From contig JAJNBR010000003.1 of assembly GCA_021156265.1 (NCBI GenBank), forward strand, positions 1 to 29,310: 29,310 nt of DNA, read 5' to 3'. Shown one piece after another: positions 9,508-17,611 of the stretch. Origin of the DNA: Flavipsychrobacter sp. GTDB taxonomy: Bacteria > Bacteroidota > Bacteroidia > Chitinophagales > Chitinophagaceae. The position numbers and the translations under genes were made by a program. Position 1 is the stretch's first letter. Every line of letters starts with the position of its first letter. A model generated the notes under the pieces. It was not told the DNA's origin. It worked only from the letters and a program-made list of their open reading frames with translations, and made no database searches.

Positions 9508-9521
9508 TATAGAAGGCTATA
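9508..9521 (-). promoter_or_regulatory. Small hairpin in the leader of the wzc-type gene
   Basis: TATAG-AAGG-CTATA (plus-strand sense) is a perfect 5-bp inverted repeat 18-32 bp upstream of the kinase start, within the 67-bp gap 9490-9556. This gap is AT-rich and is the widest inside the operon. No good promoter could be fixed here. The repeat may be a translation-control element or chance. Confidence 0.25.
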
Positions 9522-9556
9522 CAAATTGTGATAAAAATATAGTCAACCTACAGTGC

Positions 9557-10336
9557 TCAAATAGACGTACCTCGGAATTGCCCAAGAAATTCTAAGCTGT
9601 CTTTATCCGGAAAATTAATCAACACACCCATACCTTTCTTTTGAAACACTACCATGCTACCCAGTGCAACAGCCGAAACTTTTGCCTCCGCAACCACCGC
9701 ACGAAGGTCATTAATACTTCCCGCCCCGCCGTTGGCTATGACCGGCACGGATACACAGTTTGCAATCTTTGCCAATAACTGAAGATCGTAGCCGCTCCAT
9801 GTTCCGTCCTTGTCCATAGAAGTAACTAACAGTTCGCCGGCACCGGCCTCAACAAGTTTTTCAGCCCAACGCAGAGGATCAATTTGCACTCTTTCGGTAC
9901 CATCGTTGATATAAACCTGATATTTCCCAAAAACATTACGTTTTATATCCATTGATCCTACAATGGCTTGCGAGCCAAACTGATCTGACAGTTCACGAAT
10001 GAACTGCGGACGTTTGAAAGCTTCCGTGTTTATAACCACCTTCTCAAAACCTATGTTCATTATCTTCTTTGCTGATGCAACTGTTTTAACCCCTCCGCCA
10101 TAGGCTAGCGGCATAAAACACTCTTCAGCTATTTGCTCTAAGAGCTCGTAATCCGGCAAGCGTCCTTCAACCGAAGCGCGAATATCCAAAAAGCAAAGTT
10201 CATCTACTTCAAGTTCGTTGAATATTCGAACGGTGTTTACCGGATCACCGATATAACTATGCCTTTTAAACTGCACCGTTTTAACGAGACTTCTGTTTAT
10301 CAGTTGCAGGCATGGAATGACTCTGGTTCGCAACAT
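9557..10336 (-). CDS. wbuZ: HisF-like sugar amidination protein WbuZ/HisF2
   Basis: This 259-residue TIM-barrel protein is homologous to HisF but belongs to the WbuZ/HisF2 branch found in O-antigen loci. The N-terminus reads MLRTRVIPCLQL, with Gln at position 11 where histidine-biosynthetic HisF has its catalytic Asp in CLDV. The second acidic residue is kept in GSMDIKRN. LVTSMDKDGTWSGYD and VIANGGAG are the usual phosphate-binding segments. With WbuY it is thought to channel ammonia to WbuX for making acetamidino sugars. The gene follows wbuY with a 2-bp gap, and no other his gene is present. That context and the Asp-to-Gln change argue against a role in histidine synthesis. Confidence 0.88.
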   Translation of the reverse strand: MLRTRVIPCLQLINRSLVKTVQFKRHSYIGDPVNTVRIFNELEVDELCFLDIRASVEGRLPDYELLEQIAEECFMPLAYGGGVKTVASAKKIMNIGFEKVVINTEAFKRPQFIRELSDQFGSQAIVGSMDIKRNVFGKYQVYINDGTERVQIDPLRWAEKLVEAGAGELLVTSMDKDGTWSGYDLQLLAKIANCVSVPVIANGGAGSINDLRAVVAEAKVSAVALGSMVVFQKKGMGVLINFPDKDSLEFLGQFRGTSI

Positions 10337-10338
10337 GG

Positions 10339-10950
10339 TTATATTTTTGAAAAACTCTCCAAAAACCGCATCCCGTAACTATGGCTTTTTTCAGGATGAA
10401 ATTGCGCACCGAAAATGTTGTCCCCATTGGTTATTACGGAAGCAAAGTCATATCCATAATGCGTGCATGCCAGCACGTGTGCTTCATTGCTCATTTCAAC
10501 ATAGAAGGAATGGACAAAATAAAAACGGGTATCAGGGCCGAAAGAGCTTGTCAGATCGTGAGATTGCACCTTGCGGCTTAAATTCCATCCCATATGGGGC
10601 ACTTTTAAGGAGTTCTCGCCAGGCTCGAATTTTATTGTTTCTGCAGCCACCCAATTTAAACCATCCAATACGCCTTCTGCGCTGCGGCGTGTCAACAATT
10701 GCATACCAAGGCAAATACCCAGCACCGGTATTTTCTCCTTCAGTGCTTTTGTGTCCAGGACTTCCCGTAAACCAAGATCATCTATCCGGTTCATCGCCGC
10801 ATCGAAAGAGCCGACACCAGGCAGAATGATTTTTTTTGCTTTTTTTATTGCTTCAATGTCGCTAGCTATCTCAGCCTGCACGCCGATCCGCTTCAACATA
10901 TTTCGAACGGATCCGCAGTTACCCATTCCGTAGTTGACAATCGTTATCAC
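10339..10950 (-). CDS. wbuY: HisH-like glutamine amidotransferase WbuY/HisH2
   Basis: This 203-residue class I glutamine amidotransferase releases ammonia from glutamine for its partner. The triad is complete: nucleophile C80 in LGICLGMQLL, and H185 and E187 in GAQFHPEKS. The oxyanion segment PGVGSFDAAM is near residues 44-53. The start is a GTG at 10950 that overlaps the upstream stop codon (GTGA, 10947-10950); no in-frame ATG lies close by. It sits between wbuX and wbuZ, the arrangement known from amidinated O-antigen clusters (WbpG/HisH2/HisF2 in Pseudomonas O5). It probably forms a complex with the HisF-like protein. Confidence 0.9.
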   Translation of the reverse strand: MITIVNYGMGNCGSVRNMLKRIGVQAEIASDIEAIKKAKKIILPGVGSFDAAMNRIDDLGLREVLDTKALKEKIPVLGICLGMQLLTRRSAEGVLDGLNWVAAETIKFEPGENSLKVPHMGWNLSRKVQSHDLTSSFGPDTRFYFVHSFYVEMSNEAHVLACTHYGYDFASVITNGDNIFGAQFHPEKSHSYGMRFLESFSKI

Positions 10951-12092
10951 TTATGTCCCGCTTTAAAAGGGAAACAATACTTCAGATAAAAGCTCATTGG
11001 CACCAAGCTGAATTTTGCCAAAACATAAAACATCGGCCGGAGTCGTTCAAACCGCTGTTTATAGGTCGGATATTGCCAAAAGTATTTTCGCTCACCGCTC
11101 ATTATTGTTTCAAAATCTGCATCACTTATTTGAAGGCGTTTCTTGAAATAAGGTATGATCTCGTCTTCCACATAGGGTGGCTTTGCATACTGGCGCAGTG
11201 CCTCTTCCTTACTCATGTGGCCACTACGCACAGCAGCCGAAAGGCTATTGTTACGCTGATCTATTTTGAACTTTTTCGGAAAATACACTGAATGATTAAA
11301 CGCAGTCATGCGATTTTCCAGGTGGTGTCCACCATAGTATTGCCAGTTAAATTCCTTTTCGAGAAATTCCCTTGCACTGGCCTTATCGTAGCTGATGTAC
11401 CAGAATGGGCGCACTTTTTTAATTCGATATACCAAAGTCCATTTCAAAAACCTGCCAAACGTCATGTTTGGAAACGTTTTCATTCTGACTTGTCCAAATT
11501 TCTTATGAATGGCCTTAATGTACCCTCCATCTACATATGCCGCGCCCAAAGGCGAGACACCTTCAGCCATGAAGGAATGACCTTCAAGAATATATTTGAT
11601 CTTATATTTTGCGGCAGCGCGATAAAGAGTCTCCGCCAGCGCGATATCTGTGGGGCCGTCTATTTCCGGAACATTCGCATAGAAAAACGATCTAAAAATA
11701 TCATCTGCTTCCCTGTTGTCCACAACATGCGTATACAGGTCTACATCCAGTTTGGTCAATACTTTTCGAATATTCTCGGTAGCGATGGCTGTATTCCATG
11801 TATTGTCATAGTGTACTGCCAGAGGGCGTAAACCCCAGTCAATCGCTTTAGCTATCATATAAGACGAATCAGTACCTCCGCTCACACCAACAATACAATC
11901 ATACTTTTTGTCTTTACCGGCCCTTTTTATCTCGGCAACTATTTGAAGCCAGGTTTGCTCACCTTCAGCTGTTGCAGTTTTGTATTGCGCGCTGAGGTTA
12001 TCGATCATCTTGCAATAGTTGCACAGCCCAGCAGCGTCAAAGGAAACCCCGGACACAGTTTCATCATAAATACAACGGGAACAAATTCTCAT
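10947..12092 (-). CDS. wbuX: N-acetyl sugar amidotransferase, WbuX/WbpG/PseA family
   Basis: This 381-residue ATP-pyrophosphatase family enzyme would activate an N-acetyl group of a nucleotide sugar and replace its oxygen with ammonia, giving an acetamidino group. The PP-loop is SGGTDS at residues 71-76. The N-terminus has two CxxC pairs (C4/C7 and C24/C27), probably a zinc site, as in WbuX and PseA. The ATG at 12092 is chosen because it gives the canonical MRICSRC start and lies 2 bp after the upstream stop. A longer frame to 12149 would overlap the upstream gene by 55 bp. The WbuY and WbuZ partners follow directly. The exact nucleotide-sugar substrate is inferred from context. Confidence 0.92.
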   Translation of the reverse strand: MRICSRCIYDETVSGVSFDAAGLCNYCKMIDNLSAQYKTATAEGEQTWLQIVAEIKRAGKDKKYDCIVGVSGGTDSSYMIAKAIDWGLRPLAVHYDNTWNTAIATENIRKVLTKLDVDLYTHVVDNREADDIFRSFFYANVPEIDGPTDIALAETLYRAAAKYKIKYILEGHSFMAEGVSPLGAAYVDGGYIKAIHKKFGQVRMKTFPNMTFGRFLKWTLVYRIKKVRPFWYISYDKASAREFLEKEFNWQYYGGHHLENRMTAFNHSVYFPKKFKIDQRNNSLSAAVRSGHMSKEEALRQYAKPPYVEDEIIPYFKKRLQISDADFETIMSGERKYFWQYPTYKQRFERLRPMFYVLAKFSLVPMSFYLKYCFPFKAGHK

Positions 12093-12094
12093 AG

Positions 12095-13063
12095 TTACAT
12101 ATCGTATGGAATGAACCTGGCTCGATATCCAAGCGCAAACTTTACCCAACTTACTTCTATGTCGCTTCGACGTTTGACGTATTGTTTTGATGTCAAATCA
12201 AAAACACTGTGTACGTTGTTTACGTGATCATCCAGATCGGTTTGCTTGAAAAAAAACAGGCTTGGCTCTCCGCGCTTAAGCTGACCAGCCAGCATGCTAG
12301 CATTATCAGCACAAAACACACTTCCGCTGTATTGCGGATGTTGTTGCACAAACTCTGCTGTAAATTCCTGCAGCTTGACGAATTTATCGTCAAGTGTCAT
12401 TTGCTGCCAGGCTGGCAATTTATCGGTAACGTCTGTAGCCGGTATGCCCGAATACGTCTTAAATGCTTCAGTTGACCTCGTGACTACCGAGCCAGCCATT
12501 ATCACTGAATTGCGAGCCAGTGTTACACCCGGCACCACAGTATGGCCGAAACCCATTAGCCATACATTATCTTCAATAGTTACCGGCGCTTCGTTATAAA
12601 AATTCGAACCTTCCAGCAATTCGCCGCTTGCAACGTGCGTCCAAATCTGGCTTCCACCCATTCTCACGTTATTCCCGATAGAAAGCGTTTCCGCACTGTT
12701 TAAGATCGCGCCCTGTCCAACCCAACAGTTATGTCCTATTGTTACGGATTTGTGTCCGCTGACCAAGGCTGAATTAAATATCTGGCTATAATCACCCATC
12801 TTTAATTCTGGCACTAGCACCTGCGAGTTAAAACCTAAGAGACTTTCATCACCCATGCTAAATAACTCCATGTTGCCACGCAGTGAGCGTATCATTACAT
12901 CGTTTTCGATTCGGGCATTATTACCTAATACAATCTTTTGTGCCTTAATAGTTACGTTATCGCCCAACACAAAACGACCGGTTGAAATAAATTCTTCGCA
13001 GCATATTTCAACATTGTTGCCGAAATTGCCCTTATCAAACCCCGATAGGTCCAGCTTTCTCAT
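12095..13063 (-). CDS. Left-handed beta-helix acyltransferase-like protein with C-terminal extension
   Basis: This 322-residue protein has hexapeptide-repeat beta helix over about residues 15-215 (for example VTIGHNCWVGQGAI, VTIEDNVWLMGFGHTVVPGV, ending in YSGIPATDVTD). A C-terminal region of about 110 residues follows that I do not recognise. Proteins with this helix usually transfer acetyl or other acyl groups to sugars. A substrate cannot be assigned, and the repeat loops lack an obvious WbpD-type ending. The start overlaps the asnB 3' end by 29 bp, and the stop is 2 bp before wbuX. Its place between AsnB and WbuX suggests it modifies the same sugar precursor. Confidence 0.72.
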   Translation of the reverse strand: MRKLDLSGFDKGNFGNNVEICCEEFISTGRFVLGDNVTIKAQKIVLGNNARIENDVMIRSLRGNMELFSMGDESLLGFNSQVLVPELKMGDYSQIFNSALVSGHKSVTIGHNCWVGQGAILNSAETLSIGNNVRMGGSQIWTHVASGELLEGSNFYNEAPVTIEDNVWLMGFGHTVVPGVTLARNSVIMAGSVVTRSTEAFKTYSGIPATDVTDKLPAWQQMTLDDKFVKLQEFTAEFVQQHPQYSGSVFCADNASMLAGQLKRGEPSLFFFKQTDLDDHVNNVHSVFDLTSKQYVKRRSDIEVSWVKFALGYRARFIPYDM

Positions 13064-14978
13064 TTGCAGTTGAAATATTTGGCAAGCCCTCTACCGCATG
13101 ATTTTCCAGAAATATCTTGCACCACCACTCAAAACAAAGGAACGACCAAAGCAGTAGTCTATGGTTGACCTTATGTTCTGTATGCTCTTTAATAATGCGT
13201 TCAACATAGTTCGTATTGATAAAAGCAGCGGAAACAGTCTTCTTTCCCAGAAGCGTGCTTCTGATGTATTCAGCATTTTCCCCACGATACCAGCTTTCGT
13301 CGGGTGCAGAAAACCCTTGCTTTTTACGATTAAGGACAGATTCGGGAAGAAAGGCCGACATAGCTTTACGCAACACCGTTTTCCCGTCGTTACTTTCGAG
13401 GTAGGCTTTTCTTTTATCTGCCAATGCATTTTCATTCACCTGCACCATGGCAGACAAATTGCCTAATTTATGTCCTACCGGAATTTTTTGCGCAATTGCA
13501 ACAAGGTCATTATCCAAAAAAGGAAAACGTTCTTCAAGGCCATTTGCCATCGACAGTTTATCGCCTACCAATAGCAAGCCTGGCAGAAAAGTTTTTATTT
13601 CGAAATACAGGCTATTAGCGATATGCTGTTCCGGTGTATGATAACTGAGTTTATCATTAAAAGTAAATACACGCTCAAATACAGTTCTCGGCTCAGTGAT
13701 ATCTATTTGCGAGTGCATACTTACATTAAACAAGCTCAGCTTCTCCTCATCTGATACTAATCTCTGCCAGAAACTATAGTAGTTGTCGAAGTACTCTCGC
13801 TGGCCTAACGATTTGAATACACGGTAGTATCTCCATGGGTAGCCACCATACAATTCATCGCCTCCAGTGCCTTGAAGGCAAACTTTTACAAATTTGGAGG
13901 CCAGCCGACTGATGTAATAGTTAGGATAGCTCATACCTACGCGCAAGTCCTCCAAATGCCATACCAGTCTGGGTAATGACCAGCTAAGGTCGCCTGCGTT
14001 GATGACCTGCTCGTAATGCTCTGTCTTAAAATGATTAGCCATGAGCTCGGCATCGCGGCGCTCATCGTAATTGGCCTCTACACCTGTTACACCTGACATA
14101 TCAAATCCTGCTGTAAATGTGTTCAACCGTCCTACCTTTTTTGACGCAATTGCAGTAATGGAGCCGGAATCCATACCACCCGACAAATAAGCGCCAACCG
14201 GCACATCGGCGACCATCTGCCTTTCCACAGCTAGCTCAAATCCAGATTTTGTCAACGACACTGCATCTTCAAATGACATCGTTGCGTCAGTTGCAGAAAA
14301 ATCATAATCCCACCAGGAATAATGTTTGACAGCCGTAGATTGTGCCGTGATCTTAACCGTATTTGCTGGTGGCAACATGGTCACACCTTTAAAAAGGGTG
14401 TTATAGGTAAAAACGTTTTGAAAAGTAAAATATTGATTTAATGCACTGTGATCAACATCAATGCAATATTGATCATGTTGAAGAATGGCCTTTATTTCTG
14501 ATGCAAAAACCAGCGTACTGCCGTTAAACCAATAATATAAAGGCTTCACGCCGAACCGGTCACGGCTTAAATATAAAGCCTGTTCTTCGCTATTCCAGGC
14601 GCCAATAGCGAACATTCCATTAAAGCGCTCAAAAAAAGAGGGCCCAAAAACCGACAACCCTTCAGCAATAACCTCAGTATCGGTTGTCGAAATAAAAGAG
14701 CAACCATATTCGATCAATTCTTCACGCAGCTCTTTAAAATTATAGATGCAACCATTAAAGACAATCGTCCATTTCCCGTTTGCAGAGGACATCGGCTGCT
14801 TGCCATTATCAGATAGATCCAATACCGCCAACCGACGATGTGTTAAGCCGATATTCTGATCAATATAAATACCTTGTCCATCGGGACCACGATGGACAAG
14901 CATTTTCGTCATACGATCCAGTGTATGCTTAGCGACCTGGGCGCCATTCAAATTATATATACCTGCTATGCCACACAT
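13035..14978 (-). CDS. asnB: Asparagine synthase (glutamine-hydrolysing) family amidotransferase
   Basis: This 647-residue protein has both AsnB domains intact. The N-terminal glutaminase begins MCGIAGIYNL with nucleophile C2, and has HRGPDG (29-34), FNGCIYN (74-80) and RDRFGVKPLYYW (139-150). The synthetase domain has the PP-loop SGGMDS at 266-271, and later GTGGDELYGGYPWRY and LEERFPFLD. Housekeeping AsnB makes asparagine. In polysaccharide loci, homologues such as WbpS are linked to amidation of uronic acids. The latter role fits the dehydrogenase in this operon, but the sequence alone cannot decide. It lies 2 bp after the aminotransferase gene and overlaps the following acyltransferase gene by 29 bp. 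Confidence 0.92.
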   Translation of the reverse strand: MCGIAGIYNLNGAQVAKHTLDRMTKMLVHRGPDGQGIYIDQNIGLTHRRLAVLDLSDNGKQPMSSANGKWTIVFNGCIYNFKELREELIEYGCSFISTTDTEVIAEGLSVFGPSFFERFNGMFAIGAWNSEEQALYLSRDRFGVKPLYYWFNGSTLVFASEIKAILQHDQYCIDVDHSALNQYFTFQNVFTYNTLFKGVTMLPPANTVKITAQSTAVKHYSWWDYDFSATDATMSFEDAVSLTKSGFELAVERQMVADVPVGAYLSGGMDSGSITAIASKKVGRLNTFTAGFDMSGVTGVEANYDERRDAELMANHFKTEHYEQVINAGDLSWSLPRLVWHLEDLRVGMSYPNYYISRLASKFVKVCLQGTGGDELYGGYPWRYYRVFKSLGQREYFDNYYSFWQRLVSDEEKLSLFNVSMHSQIDITEPRTVFERVFTFNDKLSYHTPEQHIANSLYFEIKTFLPGLLLVGDKLSMANGLEERFPFLDNDLVAIAQKIPVGHKLGNLSAMVQVNENALADKRKAYLESNDGKTVLRKAMSAFLPESVLNRKKQGFSAPDESWYRGENAEYIRSTLLGKKTVSAAFINTNYVERIIKEHTEHKVNHRLLLWSFLCFEWWCKIFLENHAVEGLPNISTANEKAGPIGV

Positions 14979-14980
14979 TG

Positions 14981-16126
14981 TTACAAGTTGCAGATCAAAT
15001 CGGCAACATAATTATAATCTGCCTCATTCATTTTGTTATGAAGCGGTATAGACATTGAATATTCATTAGCAGCAAAAGCCCCAGGGAAATCTTCAGGTTT
15101 AATGCCAAAAGTACGTGCGTAATAACCGAGCATATGAACAGCATGTGTGCCAGGCCTTGTGCTTACGCCGTTTTGCTGCAAATACTCCATAAGCTCGTTT
15201 CGTCTTACAGGTGAGAGCTCTTCGTTTACGAATAACACGTACGATTGCCATCCGTGATAAAACCTATCCTCGTATACAGGAGTTCTCAACCATGGAACTT
15301 GGGCGAATGCATCGCTATAAAAATTTGCCCACCATGACCGCTCTTCAATAAACGCATCCAGTTTTCTAAGCTGTGCCAGGCCAATTGCCCCTTGCAGGTC
15401 GGTCATCCGGTAATTATATCCCACCATGTCAAACTCCGGTAGTATGTAAGGCCTGGGGCCGCTATGTCTTTCTTCTTCTGATATTGAGGCGCCATGGCTA
15501 CGCAATTTATTCAAGCGATCAGCAAGCTCATCGTCATTGGTGGTGAGCATGCCACCTTCTCCTGTCGTGATTGACTTGCGGGGATGAAAAGAAAAGCAAC
15601 CAATGTCTCCTAAGCTGCCGGCTGGCTTGCCATTCAAGGCAGCACCTGCTGCACAAGCACCATCCTCTACAATTTTTATTTGAGGTGCGATCTCTTTTAT
15701 CAGATCAACATCAGCACACAAGCCAAACAGGTGAACCGGAATGATCGCCTTTGTCTTCGGAGTGATTTTTTCTTTGAGCTTTTTAGGATCGATATTAAAC
15801 GTAAGCGGATCGACATCAACGAAAACAGGCGTTGCTCCACAATATATTACCGCATTTGCAGTAGCTACCCAAGTAAAAGCAGGCACGATCACCTCATCGT
15901 CAGCACCAATACCTAGGGCTACCAGCGCGAGGTGCAATGCTGTCGTGCAATTCGAAACGGCCAGTGCATGTTTTACACCATGTCTTGCTGCAAATAGCTG
16001 TTCAAACTCTTTTACTTTTGGTCCTTGCGTTATCCAACCTGACAGGATCGGCTCACTGATCGCATCCAATTCTTCCTGCCCCATACTGGGGAGAGATATA
16101 GGTATATTCCTTTTCAATGTAGTCAT
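14981..16126 (-). CDS. PLP-dependent sugar aminotransferase, DegT/DnrJ/EryC1/StrS family
   Basis: This 381-residue enzyme transfers an amino group, usually from glutamate, to a keto-sugar nucleotide. The internal-aldimine lysine is K184 in FHPRKSITTGEGG. The cofactor segment EDGACAAGA is near 154-162, and the N-terminal SGWITQGPKVKEFE is typical of perosamine-type and WbpE-like enzymes. The start at 16126 is favoured because its ATG overlaps the upstream TAA (TAATG). A longer frame to 16162 would overlap the upstream gene by 37 bp. It could be the WbpE-like step feeding the WbpD-type acetyltransferase, or could act at C4 of another sugar. The regiochemistry is not readable. Confidence 0.9.
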   Translation of the reverse strand: MTTLKRNIPISLPSMGQEELDAISEPILSGWITQGPKVKEFEQLFAARHGVKHALAVSNCTTALHLALVALGIGADDEVIVPAFTWVATANAVIYCGATPVFVDVDPLTFNIDPKKLKEKITPKTKAIIPVHLFGLCADVDLIKEIAPQIKIVEDGACAAGAALNGKPAGSLGDIGCFSFHPRKSITTGEGGMLTTNDDELADRLNKLRSHGASISEEERHSGPRPYILPEFDMVGYNYRMTDLQGAIGLAQLRKLDAFIEERSWWANFYSDAFAQVPWLRTPVYEDRFYHGWQSYVLFVNEELSPVRRNELMEYLQQNGVSTRPGTHAVHMLGYYARTFGIKPEDFPGAFAANEYSMSIPLHNKMNEADYNYVADLICNL

Positions 16127-17109
16127 TAAACGAGCGCCTTCATTTTTTTCCCATCCCGCCATTCAATCAACCGCTTGAGACCCTCTTCAAGCGAGTATTG
16201 ATACATAAAACCAAGCTCTGCGTTCGCCTTTTCCATCGATCCAATTCGATTCTTCACGAGCGCGCGTGCATCGTCTTCGCTATAGGGCTTATAAATCACT
16301 TCAAGATCTGATTCTTTTAACCTCAGTATCGTATTGCATAATTGCCTTATCGTGGTTTGCACTTCTGTACCTACGTTGTAAAAGCCATAGTCCACCTCAG
16401 ACAACAATGCTTCTACATTACATCTTGCAACGTCTTCCACATAGATAAAGTCGTAGGCTTGTGATCCGTCACCATTGATATGGGGCTGCTCGTTTCCATC
16501 TATTTTATTCAGCATGATAGGTACTACGCCGCTGTACACAGCGTGTTGGTCCTGCCCTGGACCGTAAACATTCATATAGCGAAGACCAATCACACCAAGG
16601 CCGTACCGGTCATGAAATGCAGTACACATAGCCTCGCCTGATATTTTAGTAGCGCCGTAAAAATTCTTGTTATTGAAAGGGTGACTTTCTGTCATCGGCA
16701 CTTCCACAGCATCGCCGTACACTGAAGCGGATGATGAATAAACCAATTTTTTTACGTTATGCTTCACACAAGCCTCTAGCACGTTAAACGTTCCGGCAAT
16801 ATTTACATCAAATGCCGTACGTGGAAAATCTTTGCAATGAAGAAGCCACATGGCCGCTAGATGGAATACATAATCAATTCCTGCAAATGCCTTGTCTAAA
16901 ATATCCGTTTCGCGTATATCACCGCCAAATGGATATATACTGCAACGATCATCTGCCAGGCAGTCTTCTATGTGTTCATGTTTACCACGAGTGAAATTAT
17001 CATAAATGATCACTTCACGAACGGGATGCCTCAACAACTCCCTGACAACGAAGGAACCGATAAAGCCGGCTCCGCCGATAACTAATATACGAGAGTCTTT
17101 TAGTTTCAC
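16126..17109 (-). CDS. NAD-dependent epimerase/dehydratase (extended SDR, GalE-like)
   Basis: This 327-residue extended short-chain dehydrogenase acts on a nucleotide sugar. The NAD-binding motif GGAGFIG is at residues 12-18, HLAAMW near 83-88 follows, and the catalytic set is the Ser cluster SSSASVYGD (125-133) with Y151 and K155 in YGATK. LRYMNVYGPGQ and DFIYVEDVAR are typical of UDP-hexose epimerases and dehydratases. The start is a GTG at 17109; no in-frame ATG is near. It lies 11 bp after the UpxY gene and is coupled to the aminotransferase through TAATG. Whether it epimerises, dehydrates or decarboxylates is not certain. Confidence 0.88.
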   Translation of the reverse strand: MKLKDSRILVIGGAGFIGSFVVRELLRHPVREVIIYDNFTRGKHEHIEDCLADDRCSIYPFGGDIRETDILDKAFAGIDYVFHLAAMWLLHCKDFPRTAFDVNIAGTFNVLEACVKHNVKKLVYSSSASVYGDAVEVPMTESHPFNNKNFYGATKISGEAMCTAFHDRYGLGVIGLRYMNVYGPGQDQHAVYSGVVPIMLNKIDGNEQPHINGDGSQAYDFIYVEDVARCNVEALLSEVDYGFYNVGTEVQTTIRQLCNTILRLKESDLEVIYKPYSEDDARALVKNRIGSMEKANAELGFMYQYSLEEGLKRLIEWRDGKKMKALV

Positions 17110-17120
17110 AAGCGCAACAT

Positions 17121-17606
17121 TTATGGTTTTAACGACTGTATGGGTACAGTGGCAACAAGGGTTAGAGAAAGGGTCTTTACAAGAAGGTAAACCTTGTTCC
17201 CTTTTACCTGCAAAACGGTACCTGGAATGTCTTTCAAAGGCCCTTCATTTATTATTACTTGCTGTCCTTTCGTTACCTCTATTGTTATTTCCGCCCCTTT
17301 ATAGCTATTTAAGAACTCCTTTATAGCCTGTATCTCCTTGTCTTGAACGACACCTGGCTTTTTGTTCCACCATAGGAACCGAACACTACCCGGAGTGATA
17401 AGCACCGGCAAGTGTTCCTCGTTATAATCATTAAGGTTAACAAAGATGTAAGAAGAGAATACAGGTTCAACCACTTTCTTTTTACGGTCACTCCACTGCC
17501 GTATTTCTTCTTTTACCGGACAGTAAACCTCAATACCTTTAGCTGTTAGCAACTGTGCTACCTTTTTTTCGTTTCTTGGTTTTGTGTAGAGTACGTACCA
17601 GGGCAT
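17121..17606 (-). CDS. UpxY-type transcription antiterminator (NusG paralogue)
   Basis: This 161-residue NusG-like protein has an NGN domain (WYVLYTKPRNEKKVAQLL at the start, then VFSSYIFVNLND and TPGSVRFLWW). It also has a short C-terminal KOW-like part (KGQQVIINEGPLKDIPGTV). In Bacteroides, proteins of this type (UpxY) are encoded at the head of capsule operons and keep RNA polymerase from terminating early in their own long operon. Its location here, second gene of an operon of at least 17 genes, matches that pattern. It starts 5 bp after the wHTH gene stop. A possible RNA target is the hairpin in the leader at 18182-18199, which is an inference. Confidence 0.88.
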   Translation of the reverse strand: MPWYVLYTKPRNEKKVAQLLTAKGIEVYCPVKEEIRQWSDRKKKVVEPVFSSYIFVNLNDYNEEHLPVLITPGSVRFLWWNKKPGVVQDKEIQAIKEFLNSYKGAEITIEVTKGQQVIINEGPLKDIPGTVLQVKGNKVYLLVKTLSLTLVATVPIQSLKP

Positions 17607-17611
17607 TCTGA

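Noticed and set aside
10571..10933. A 120-codon plus-strand open frame
   Set aside because: It lies fully antisense to the well-supported HisH-like gene and has no recognisable domain. Similar long antisense frames (2906-3322, 5030-5470, 11292-11831) were rejected for the same reason.
9557..10950. Histidine biosynthesis genes hisF and hisH
   Set aside because: No other his genes are present, the catalytic Asp11 of HisF is Gln, and the pair follows a WbuX-type amidotransferase, which identifies the sugar amidination set.
17106..17120. A four-codon open frame whose TGA overlaps the GTG start of the epimerase gene
   Set aside because: Too short to judge; the arrangement could support reinitiation but could equally be chance.
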